Below are positions 14,878-21,793 of a stretch of 64,000 nt of DNA, in pieces. The DNA is taken from assembly GCF_900112695.1 (NCBI RefSeq), contig NZ_FOMT01000005.1, forward strand, positions 1 through 64,000. Direction: 5' to 3'. This DNA is from Paenibacillus catalpae (GTDB lineage: Bacteria > Bacillota > Bacilli > Paenibacillales > Paenibacillaceae). A program made the position numbers and the translations under genes. The notes below the pieces were generated by a model. The model had not been told where the DNA came from, ran no database searches, and saw nothing but the letters and a program-made list of their open reading frames with translations. Within the stretch, counting starts at the first letter, position 1; every line of letters starts with the position of its first letter.

Positions 14878-16401
14878 ATGGAACTGCTGAAGATGGACGG
14901 CATCACCAAAGCGTTCTATGGAGTTACTGTGCTCGACCGCGTTAGTCTGAGCGTTAACCGGGGAGAAGTACACGCCTTGCTCGGAGAGAACGGTGCGGGC
15001 AAATCCACGCTGATGAACATCCTGGCTGGCGTTCATAGCAAGGATAACGGCCTGATCTCTTTCGACGGCAGGGAGATCACCCAACACAGCATCAAGTCGG
15101 CCGAGCAGCACGGGATTGCCTTTGTTCATCAAGAACTGAATATATTTAACGATTTGCGTGTGTACGAGAATGTGTTTCTGGGCAAGGAGCTGACCGGTCC
15201 CCTCGGCAGATTGCGAAAGAAAGAGATGGTTGATCAGACAAGCGCGTTGATGGGTAAACTGGGTGTCGATATAGACCCTATGGAATACGCAGGCAGCCTG
15301 GATACGGGGAAAAAGCAGCTGCTGGAAATCGCGAAGGTGCTGCAGGGGGAAGCGAAGCTTTTTATACTGGATGAGCCTACCACAGCGCTGAACAACGAAG
15401 AGATTGAGCGGCTGTTCTTTATTATCCGAAGATTGAAAAATGCCGGCAAAAGCTTCATCTTTATCTCCCACAAGATGCCGGAGATCTTCCGGATTGCGGA
15501 CCGCTTCACCGTGCTTCGCAACGGAAAGCTGGTTGTATCGAATGACATCAAGCACACCACGCCGGAGGAAATCGCCAGACATATGGTCGGGGAACGGTAT
15601 TCATCCGATGTAGGGTATGTAGAGCGCACGGCAGGTGTTGCAATCGTAGAGATACAGCAGCTCTCCGGCAGGCGGTTTCACAACGTCAACTTGACCGTGA
15701 AGAAAGGCGAAATCATTGCATTTACAGGCTTGGAAGGCGCTGGCTGCTCGGAGCTGTTGCAGACGATCTTCGGCGTATTGCAGCCTCATAGCGGCAGGCT
15801 TCTCATCTACGGCCGAAGCCTCCAGCCTCACAGCATCCGAAGCGCGATGAAGTTAAGAATAGCGATGGTTCCCGCGAGCCGCAAGGAAAACTCCGTCATC
15901 CCGGACCTCAACCTGCTCGAAAATACTTACCTCTCCGAGCACGCGATTCATTCCAGACAGAAGTTTATATTCAAAAAACGAGAGCTTCAAACCTACGAGG
16001 AGTTGAGAAAAAAGCTTGCAATCAAGGCGGGCAGCTATCGGGACATGATCACAAGCTTGTCAGGCGGAAACCAGCAGAAGATCATCCTGGCGCGGTCGCT
16101 GCGCACCAACGCGGACCTTATTCTTTTCGACAACCCTACGCAGGGGATTGACATCGGCGCGAAGCACGAAATATATAAGCTTATTCTCGAGCTGGCCAAG
16201 CAAGGAAAAACAATTATTGTCAATACACTCGAGATGACAGAGATTCAGAAAATTGCGGACCGTTGTGCGGTGTTTTATCGCGGGACCATTACGGCGATTC
16301 TGAACCGGGAAGAAATCAACGAAGAACGCGTCATGCTCCATGCGACAAACGCCATTGTTCCGGAGGAGAGGAGTGCGGCGGAGAATGAGCGTCAACTATA
16401 A
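14878..16401 (+). CDS. Sugar ABC transporter ATPase, duplicated (RbsA/MglA type)
   Basis: A 507-residue double ATP-binding protein that drives monosaccharide import. The first domain has Walker A GENGAGKST (about 37-45), a degenerate signature SLDTGKKQ and Walker B LFILDEPTTAL. The second has the usual degenerate loop GLEGAGCSE, a full signature LSGGNQQKIILAR and Walker B LILFDNPTQG. In that motif the catalytic glutamate is asparagine. ATG 14878 follows GGTGAGTGGGGG. The permease start overlaps its 3' end by 17 bp. Confidence 0.88.
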   Translation: MELLKMDGITKAFYGVTVLDRVSLSVNRGEVHALLGENGAGKSTLMNILAGVHSKDNGLISFDGREITQHSIKSAEQHGIAFVHQELNIFNDLRVYENVFLGKELTGPLGRLRKKEMVDQTSALMGKLGVDIDPMEYAGSLDTGKKQLLEIAKVLQGEAKLFILDEPTTALNNEEIERLFFIIRRLKNAGKSFIFISHKMPEIFRIADRFTVLRNGKLVVSNDIKHTTPEEIARHMVGERYSSDVGYVERTAGVAIVEIQQLSGRRFHNVNLTVKKGEIIAFTGLEGAGCSELLQTIFGVLQPHSGRLLIYGRSLQPHSIRSAMKLRIAMVPASRKENSVIPDLNLLENTYLSEHAIHSRQKFIFKKRELQTYEELRKKLAIKAGSYRDMITSLSGGNQQKIILARSLRTNADLILFDNPTQGIDIGAKHEIYKLILELAKQGKTIIVNTLEMTEIQKIADRCAVFYRGTITAILNREEINEERVMLHATNAIVPEERSAAENERQL

Positions 16402-17356
16402 ATATCTGTGGTCCAACTACAACTACATTATCGTCTTTATCGGCATATTCATTGCCTTCTTGTTTACGAATGGCAGCGATACATCCTGGACCAGCATGAC
16501 GAATATATTGCTTCACAGCGCCATTCTGGGGACGATTGCGCTCGGAATGGGATTCATCATTCTTACCGGGGATATCGATCTCTCTGTCGGCTCCTCCTTC
16601 GTCCTTGTCGGCGGGCTGACCATTATCGTTTACAACCAAGTGGATAACATCTTTGCAGGGCTGATCATCGCCATTCTGCTCGGAATGGTGTGCGGCTTCA
16701 TTAACGGCGTGCTTGTTGGCTGGCTGCTGATGCCTTCGTTCATAGTCACTTTGGCAACGATGCTGATCTTTAGGTCGATCTCGCAATATATGATGAATGA
16801 GCGGGGTGAAACGAGATACAGCGTGGACGGATCATTATCCAGCTATTCGGCGCTGTTCAAGCTCGGCAATGGAGAATTGCTAACACTCCCCGTCATTGGC
16901 ATTATTTTTATCTGTATCGCAGTGGCTCTCACGTACATATCGTCCTCTACCAAATTCGGAAAGCGTGTCTATGCGCTCGGAAGCAATCCGCGCGCTGCTA
17001 AGCTAGCCGGTATCGATATTCATTGGACCAGAATCAAGGTATTCCTGCTTAGCGGCGCATTGGTGGGATTTGCAGCGTTCCTGAAGATTGCGAAAGATAC
17101 CTCCTTCGACCCGGCAACGTCCGGTCAGAACTTCGAGCTCTATGCCATCGCTGCCGTTGTCATCGGCGGAATCAGCATGTCCGGCGGGAGAGGGAAAGTG
17201 GCGAGTATCGTGTTCGGCACCATGTCATTCACAATGATCGATAAAATCATAACGGCGGTCGGAATGAATGCGTTGTTGAACGATTCAGTAAAAGGGTTGA
17301 TTCTCCTTGCCGCTGTAGGGTTGCAGATGGTGAAGCGGCAATCAAGGTCGGGGTAG
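16385..17356 (+). CDS. Sugar ABC transporter permease (RbsC/MglC type)
   Basis: A 323-residue multi-pass permease of the BPD_transp_2 family. GFIILTGDIDLSVGS is the family hallmark, and ALGSNPRAAKLAGIDI is the cytoplasmic loop contacting the ATPase. About nine to ten membrane segments are visible. The ATG at 16385 lies inside the ATPase gene behind GGAGGAGAGGAG, indicating translational coupling. A terminator follows at 17391, ending this three-gene operon. No catabolic enzyme or regulator is attached, so the sugar is unknown. Confidence 0.87.
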   Translation: MSVNYKYLWSNYNYIIVFIGIFIAFLFTNGSDTSWTSMTNILLHSAILGTIALGMGFIILTGDIDLSVGSSFVLVGGLTIIVYNQVDNIFAGLIIAILLGMVCGFINGVLVGWLLMPSFIVTLATMLIFRSISQYMMNERGETRYSVDGSLSSYSALFKLGNGELLTLPVIGIIFICIAVALTYISSSTKFGKRVYALGSNPRAAKLAGIDIHWTRIKVFLLSGALVGFAAFLKIAKDTSFDPATSGQNFELYAIAAVVIGGISMSGGRGKVASIVFGTMSFTMIDKIITAVGMNALLNDSVKGLILLAAVGLQMVKRQSRSG

Positions 17357-17390
17357 GGAGCGAAGTTGGAGGCCGCTGAAAAAGTCGGAA

Positions 17391-17429
17391 AAGGTACATT
17401 TTCCTTAAATTTAAGGGGAATGTACCTTT
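17391..17429 (+). terminator. Rho-independent terminator
   Basis: AAGGTACATTTTCCTTAAA pairs with the following arm ending AATGTACCTT, then TTATTATTTT. Confidence 0.75.
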
Positions 17430-17514
17430 ATTATTTTAATGTATAACGGCGAAAAGGTTGAAGGGGCTTGGTAATAGGCCATGAGTATAGTATACATTTG
17501 AAGGAGGCGGTTAG

Positions 17515-17550
17515 ATGAAACAACTCGTAATTAGTCATGTTCAAGTTTAG
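17515..17550 (+). CDS. Possible leader peptide MKQLVISHVQV
   Basis: An 11-codon frame behind a perfect AAGGAGGCGG site. It precedes the zinc-ribbon gene by 45 bp. It may be a leader peptide or the start of a frameshifted gene; support is the RBS only. Confidence 0.25.
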   Translation: MKQLVISHVQV

Positions 17551-17595
17551 GTCAAAGATTTATTGCAGCTTGTCACATGGGCGGGAGGGATTTCG

Positions 17596-17754
17596 GTGCA
17601 AAACCAACCAAACGGATTTCGTTTGCATTCGACCTGTTATATTTGCAAAAGAGAGTTTGGGGTCTTCGAGGGAACTCAAGTTTACGACCGAGTGAAACGA
17701 AACCGAAAAGGTATGCATTACTGCGAGGATTGCAAAGTACAGGATCGAACTTGA
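17596..17754 (+). CDS. Small zinc-ribbon protein
   Basis: A 52-residue protein with paired CxxC motifs, CYICKREF and HYCEDCK, separated by 29 residues containing RVKRNRKGM. The arrangement resembles DUF2197 (YlaI-like) zinc-ribbon proteins. GTG 17596 has GGGAGGGA at 17583-17590. Function unknown. It lies directly before the third Tn7-like end. Confidence 0.55.
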   Translation: MQNQPNGFRLHSTCYICKREFGVFEGTQVYDRVKRNRKGMHYCEDCKVQDRT

Positions 17755-17784
17755 AGCACGCCTGCAGTTCTCTTGAAACAATAT

Positions 17785-18164
17785 TGTCAGACGACAACAA
17801 CATTTATACAATCGAAGTCGCATATATTGCGGCTTTTTTATTTTTTGTATAGAAGTTCTTGTCGTGAGCTCAAGACAAGAATTTCTATACAAAGCCGTAT
17901 TAGAAGGCTTGCCAAAAATGCTTTGCACTCTTGGCGTTCACCCTCCCATGATTCCGTCAGCCGAGGTTTCTACTACGAGTACACGGAAGTAAGGTGATGA
18001 CTTTTAATTCGAGATTAAAACAAAAAGATGTTGAACTAACGGGGGAACTTTAGCTCAATAAGCAACCAGGACGAAGCTGCCGGCACAATCGGCAGCTTCA
18101 TTGCGTTAACAGGTATGTATATAAGTTCTTGTCGTTTTTGTATATAAGTTCTTGTCGTCCGACA
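17785..18164. mobile_element. Candidate 380-bp non-autonomous Tn7-like element
   Basis: The left end TGTCAGACGACAACAAC with the inverted site pair is like 2616 and 9346. The right end, GTATATAAGTTCTTGTCGTC followed by CGACA, is the inverse of the terminus and contains two inverted sites. This gives matching inverted termini 380 bp apart. Flanking 5-mers (AATAT and AAAGT) are not duplicates, so ends of two insertions are also possible. Inside are cassette repeat R14 and no credible gene. Confidence 0.45.
18034..18118 (+). repeat. Cassette repeat R14
   Basis: AACTAACGGGGGAACTTTAG, arm CTCAATAAG, AAGCTGCCG/CGGCAGCTT hairpin and 3' GCGTTAACAGG. Preceded by TTG, it contains TTGAACTAACGG, the exact sequence matched by the orphan IS110 end. 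Confidence 0.8.
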
Positions 18165-18320
18165 AAAGTGTAAAGGATAATACTCTGAATCCTATCCATA
18201 TTTAAGTTCTCGCCAATTAGAAATATTCATGCATCAAGCTAATCTCCTTTAAGAATAGTCTGATAGATTGTTCCAAAATGTGGTAGTATTTATAGGCCAT
18301 GATGAGAAGGTGGGATCTCA

Positions 18321-18500
18321 TTGTATAACTTTTATAAGGTTTTGCTGATCGTTCTTCTATGCTGTTTCCTTGCGGCATGCGGGCAAAAGATCAAAGTGTT
18401 TGAGGATTCTATAGATACGGTTGAAACCAATGAATTACTGGTCAATTGCTCGAAAGAAGTAAACAAAGGCGAGTCCGAGGTTAATGCTATTGGATATTGA
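18321..18500 (+). pseudogene. Truncated lipoprotein gene
   Basis: The 59-residue product has a signal peptide with lipobox LAAC and then a short acidic part ending LLVNCSKEVNKGESEVNAIGY. The ending looks like the middle of a longer domain, so I judge it truncated. TTG 18321 follows GAGAAGGTGGG. The upstream TTCCAAAATGTGGTAGTAT is shared with 2811. Confidence 0.5.
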
Positions 18501-18555
18501 ATTCACAGCCAAAGAGATCATTTTACTTCATTCGAATAAATAAAGGAGTGGAATC

Positions 18556-19080
18556 ATGCTTGGTTTGCCGCAAGGTGAAGTGTTTCTTGTTCCCTGGACT
18601 GAAGAGTGGGAGCATGCTTTTTTGTCGGAGAAAGCTAGAATAGAAGGTGAAATAGGCAGTCGAATCAACAACATTCATCATATTGGAAGTACGGCCGTGA
18701 GAGGGTTAAAGGCTAAGCCCATTATTGATATGGCCATCGAGGTGGAAGATTTTCAAGAGGGGTACGAATGTGTTCAAGGGTTGGAAAAAATAGGGTATGC
18801 GTATAAGGGGATTAACATCTTGCCTGACCGGCACTATTTCAATAAAGGGGAGCCTAGAACTCATCAAGTTCATTTGTATCAGACGGGCAGCCCGTATTTG
18901 TTGAGACAGCTTGCTTTTCGCGATCACCTGAATCAGCATATCGAAGCTCGAAACAATTATGGGCAGCTAAAGGAAGTGCTGGCGCTCGAACACCATAAGG
19001 ATAAACTTGCCTATGCGGATGCCAAAACAGAATTTATCAATGTCATTTTAGAATATCTTAATTATCGGAGGTTGACATGA
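18556..19080 (+). CDS. GrpB/UPF0157 family protein
   Basis: A 174-residue member of the GrpB (UPF0157) family, which has a nucleotidyltransferase-like fold and no firmly known substrate. HIGSTAVRGLKAKPIIDMAI is the hallmark, with the D of IDM a metal-ligand candidate, and YFNKGEPRTHQVHLY and FRDHLN follow as usual. The ATG at 18556 has AAAGGAG upstream. The stop overlaps the next start as ATGA. It begins a run of small single-domain enzymes. Confidence 0.88.
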   Translation: MLGLPQGEVFLVPWTEEWEHAFLSEKARIEGEIGSRINNIHHIGSTAVRGLKAKPIIDMAIEVEDFQEGYECVQGLEKIGYAYKGINILPDRHYFNKGEPRTHQVHLYQTGSPYLLRQLAFRDHLNQHIEARNNYGQLKEVLALEHHKDKLAYADAKTEFINVILEYLNYRRLT

Positions 19081-19529
19081 ATTCTATTCGCAACTCTGCT
19101 AAAGCTATTATTATTCAAGATGAGAGAATGTTATTGACGGTCAATAAAGATGATAAGGGATTATTTTATATATGCCCCGGCGGCGGTCAGGAGCATTCAG
19201 AGAATTTGAGGGAAGCGGTTGTAAGGGAATGTATGGAGGAGATTGGTGAACAGGTGGAAGTCCTCGATCTTGTCCATGTCCGTGAATATATCGGCAGGAA
19301 TTATGACGGCGGAGATCCAGGTACGCATCAGGTGGAATTTTATTTTGAGTGTAATCTGGTATCTTCAAGCCCAACCTTTGAAAATGTATCCGTTCCGGAT
19401 CACTATCAAATAGGAATTGATTGGGTGGACATTAACCGGCTGGATGAAGTCCGATTTTATCCAAAAGAATTAGGGATGCGAATTAAAAATAAGGAAGGCA
19501 GCATTCGGTATCTGGGCGATGTGAACTAG
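19077..19529 (+). CDS. Nudix hydrolase
   Basis: A 150-residue Nudix enzyme. The box GGGQEHSENLREAVVRECME then EIGEQV is complete. DPGTHQVEFYFECNL follows, as in uncharacterised NTP-pyrophosphatase-like Nudix proteins. It overlaps grpB by four bases and runs into the GNAT gene after 26 bp, so the three are probably co-transcribed. Substrate unknown; it is unrelated in detail to the Nudix protein at 6410. Confidence 0.88.
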   Translation: MNSIRNSAKAIIIQDERMLLTVNKDDKGLFYICPGGGQEHSENLREAVVRECMEEIGEQVEVLDLVHVREYIGRNYDGGDPGTHQVEFYFECNLVSSSPTFENVSVPDHYQIGIDWVDINRLDEVRFYPKELGMRIKNKEGSIRYLGDVN

Positions 19530-19555
19530 TGGAGCTAAGAAAAAAGGAGAAATGC

Positions 19556-20029
19556 ATGGAAGTCGTGAAGGCAACAAAAGAGGATATACGTGAATGGCTG
19601 GTGCTCGCTGCGGAAGTGGAAGAGCTTTTTGGGCCGATGGTTGATGATCCTTTGTTTATTCAAACGCTGGAGCGGAATATAGACGAGGGCAGAGCGTTTT
19701 GCATGAGGGAAAATAGCGATATTACAGGGTCACCCTTGCTTGGTGGTGTCATGATCTCAACTAAACATGCACCTAACTATAAGATCGGGTGGCTTGCTGT
19801 CTCCGAACGGGCGAGAAGCAAGGGGGTAGCAACGATGCTTATGAAGCATGTTTTGGGGCAATTTCAAGTGCCGGCCGAGGTGTCGGTAGTAACGTTTGGC
19901 GAGGATACCCCAACCGGACTTCCCGCACGAAAGCTGTATGAGAAATTCGGTTTTGTTCCGGTAAAAGAGACAGTGCCTCACGGTCCGGAAGGTGGAAGCC
20001 GTCAGTTGTTTAGGCTATTGCTAAGTTAA
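19556..20029 (+). CDS. GNAT-family N-acetyltransferase
   Basis: A 157-residue acetyl-CoA-dependent acetyltransferase. IGWLAVSERARSKGVATML contains the R/Q-x-x-G-x-G/A acetyl-CoA loop, and ARKLYEKFGFVPVKE is motif B. The acceptor is unknown. ATG 19556 has AAAAAGGAGA upstream; an earlier GTG overlapping the Nudix stop is less likely. Confidence 0.85.
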   Translation: MEVVKATKEDIREWLVLAAEVEELFGPMVDDPLFIQTLERNIDEGRAFCMRENSDITGSPLLGGVMISTKHAPNYKIGWLAVSERARSKGVATMLMKHVLGQFQVPAEVSVVTFGEDTPTGLPARKLYEKFGFVPVKETVPHGPEGGSRQLFRLLLS

Positions 20030-20046
20030 TAGGTGGAGGGGAATCT

Positions 20047-20355
20047 ATGAGATTCGAAGAACATCAAATCATAGAGTTGTTCAATAGTTTAACGCCGGCT
20101 GAACAAGATGAATTGACCCGTATGCTTACGAAAGTTTTTCAAACGGAAATATCAATAACTCCTGAAGCGCTGGCCGAAAAACCTCTTGAACAGCTCCTGC
20201 CGTTGCGGGATATCATACGCGGTTACGTATTAACAAAGAGGCGTATTCCCGATATTAGAGAGGCTTACGCTGCGCTTGATACGAGCAAACTTCCGAGGAA
20301 GGTCTCATTTGGCCGGATCCCGCGTGTCCAGGAAACGAATGACAATGAGAATTAA
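20047..20355 (+). CDS. Hypothetical protein
   Basis: A 102-residue soluble, mostly helical protein with FNSLTPAEQDELTRMLTKVF and a C-terminal basic LPRKVSFGRIPRV. No family recognised. GGTGGAGGGG precedes the ATG at 20047. Its end overlaps the HAD gene by 17 bp, suggesting coupled translation. Confidence 0.65.
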   Translation: MRFEEHQIIELFNSLTPAEQDELTRMLTKVFQTEISITPEALAEKPLEQLLPLRDIIRGYVLTKRRIPDIREAYAALDTSKLPRKVSFGRIPRVQETNDNEN

Positions 20356-20998
20356 AGCGGTGCTTTTTGATCTGGATGGGACATTATTGGATCGTGATAA
20401 ATCACTGGCTTTGTTCATTGAGGATCAATACGATCGTTATCCGGAGCTTCATAATGTACAGAAGAATGATTTTACGCAGCGGTTTATCGAGCTCGACCAG
20501 CATGGCTATGTATGGAAGGATCGAGTGTATCAGCAGCTTCTCGATGAATTCGCTATCGGCAGTATTAGCTGGGAGGAGCTCTTGGAGGACTACCTGCATT
20601 CTTTTCAGAAGCATTGTGTCGGGTTCCCCAATCTGGTTGTTATGTTGTCATCCCTTAAAAGTCACGAAATCAAGATCGCTTTAATATCGAATGGATATGG
20701 CCAGTTTCAATATGACAATTTCAAAGCGTTGGGCATTAGTCATTTCTTCGACGAGGTGCTTATCTCGGAATGGGAAGGCCTGCGTAAGCCGGATCCGGCT
20801 ATTTTTCATCGTGCACTGTCTAAGCTGGGCGTAAAAGCAGAAGACTCTCTATTCGTCGGCGACCACCCTGACAGCGACATCAGGGCAAGCCGCGCGGTCG
20901 GGATGAAAGCCGTGTGGAAGCAAAATCCCTTCTTTTCCCATGATGTTGTGGCAGACGGTGTTATACAGGATTTGAAAGAGCTAATTTCATTTGTATAA
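20339..20998 (+). CDS. HAD-family hydrolase
   Basis: A 219-residue haloacid-dehalogenase-type phosphatase. Motif I is FDLDGTLLDRD with nucleophile Asp, motif II is LISNG, motif III is the lysine of LRKPDP, and motif IV is FVGDHPDSDI. The helical cap lies between residues about 17 and 90. ATG 20339 is inside the previous gene behind AGGAAA. Substrate not predictable; L-2-haloacid dehalogenase or phosphoglycolate-phosphatase-like enzymes are nearest. Confidence 0.88.
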   Translation: MTMRIKAVLFDLDGTLLDRDKSLALFIEDQYDRYPELHNVQKNDFTQRFIELDQHGYVWKDRVYQQLLDEFAIGSISWEELLEDYLHSFQKHCVGFPNLVVMLSSLKSHEIKIALISNGYGQFQYDNFKALGISHFFDEVLISEWEGLRKPDPAIFHRALSKLGVKAEDSLFVGDHPDSDIRASRAVGMKAVWKQNPFFSHDVVADGVIQDLKELISFV

Positions 20999-21050
20999 TC
21001 GAGCTGGCGAGTTGAGCGGGAGGAGAGAGGATCAACTGAAGCGGGAAATT

Positions 21051-21431
21051 ATGATCAATTTACCCATTGAACCGCATGAGGTCCCGAAATTAAGAGAACT
21101 CGTGGGTTGGGATGGACGTCATTCTGATTATCCCACTTTGTTTAAGCGCTGCAATTTTTGGGCTGGTCTCCGGGATGAACGGAATGAACTAATTGCATTC
21201 GGTTATGTATCAGGAATGGGATTGCAGCATGGCTATATGGAAGATATAATCATTCATCCTCAGCATCAGAGAAAAGGAATAGGTCAGGCTTTAGTAAAGA
21301 AACTGCTTCAAGAGTCTGAACATGCCGGGCTCGAGATTGTAACCTTGACCTATGATACCAAACACACAGGTTTCTATACCGATTGCGGATTTGTTCCATG
21401 TTCCGGAGGTCTGTGGAGAAAGAAGACTTAA
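21051..21431 (+). CDS. GNAT-family N-acetyltransferase
   Basis: A 126-residue (from ATG 21051) acetyltransferase with IIIHPQHQRKGIGQALVKKL, the acetyl-CoA loop, and HTGFYTDCGFVP. The start is uncertain: GGGAGGAGAGAGG at 21018-21030 would better serve an upstream start (TTG 21012 precedes it), while 21051 has only GCGGGAAA. A terminator at 21493 closes the run of small enzymes. Confidence 0.8.
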   Translation: MINLPIEPHEVPKLRELVGWDGRHSDYPTLFKRCNFWAGLRDERNELIAFGYVSGMGLQHGYMEDIIIHPQHQRKGIGQALVKKLLQESEHAGLEIVTLTYDTKHTGFYTDCGFVPCSGGLWRKKT

Positions 21432-21492
21432 TGTAATACTCAAGCAAAATAGACATTGATTACTTAATGCTTGGTACTAATCTCTAAAATGA

Positions 21493-21535
21493 AATGGATA
21501 GAGCCTCGGATATTTGCCGAAGCTCTATCCATTTT
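21493..21535. terminator. Rho-independent terminator
   Basis: AATGGATAGAGC/GCTCTATCCATT with inner TCGG/CCGA and a T-rich end. A likely transcription barrier between the small-enzyme run and the uptake locus. Confidence 0.8.
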
Positions 21536-21793
21536 CTATTCTTTCCTCCTCTCCCCAGAGAGAAGGGAGGTACATTTCTGCCATTCCACCCTCTTCTAAG
21601 TCCTCCATTCTCAATTTTCCCCATTGCATTGTACTAATCATCACTCCTTCCATCAATTTAAATGGCGAAATCCTCAATTTCCCCTTCTCAATTCCCCATT
21701 CCATTGCATGTTTTGCCCATATCGATGCGGATTGCCCTCCTTTAATCTGTGGATGTAGCCATTTTCACTACACAATCAAACGGAGGTAGGGTC
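21536..21793. other. Pyrimidine-rich leader of the uptake operon
   Basis: The + strand is unusually rich in C and T (for example TCCTCCATTCTCAATTTTCC) with few G. No convincing coding frame or sigma-A promoter was recognised. It must hold the promoter and operator of the solute-binding protein gene. Confidence 0.4.

Noticed and set aside
14836-15582. Minus-strand frame opposite the sugar transporter ATPase
   Set aside because: It is a shadow of a gene with full ABC motifs and has no RBS.
1-18164. Classical integron with intI
   Set aside because: No tyrosine recombinase is encoded in the window and the boxes fit the integron consensus only at AAC/GTT; kept as a hypothesis of an integron-like array only.
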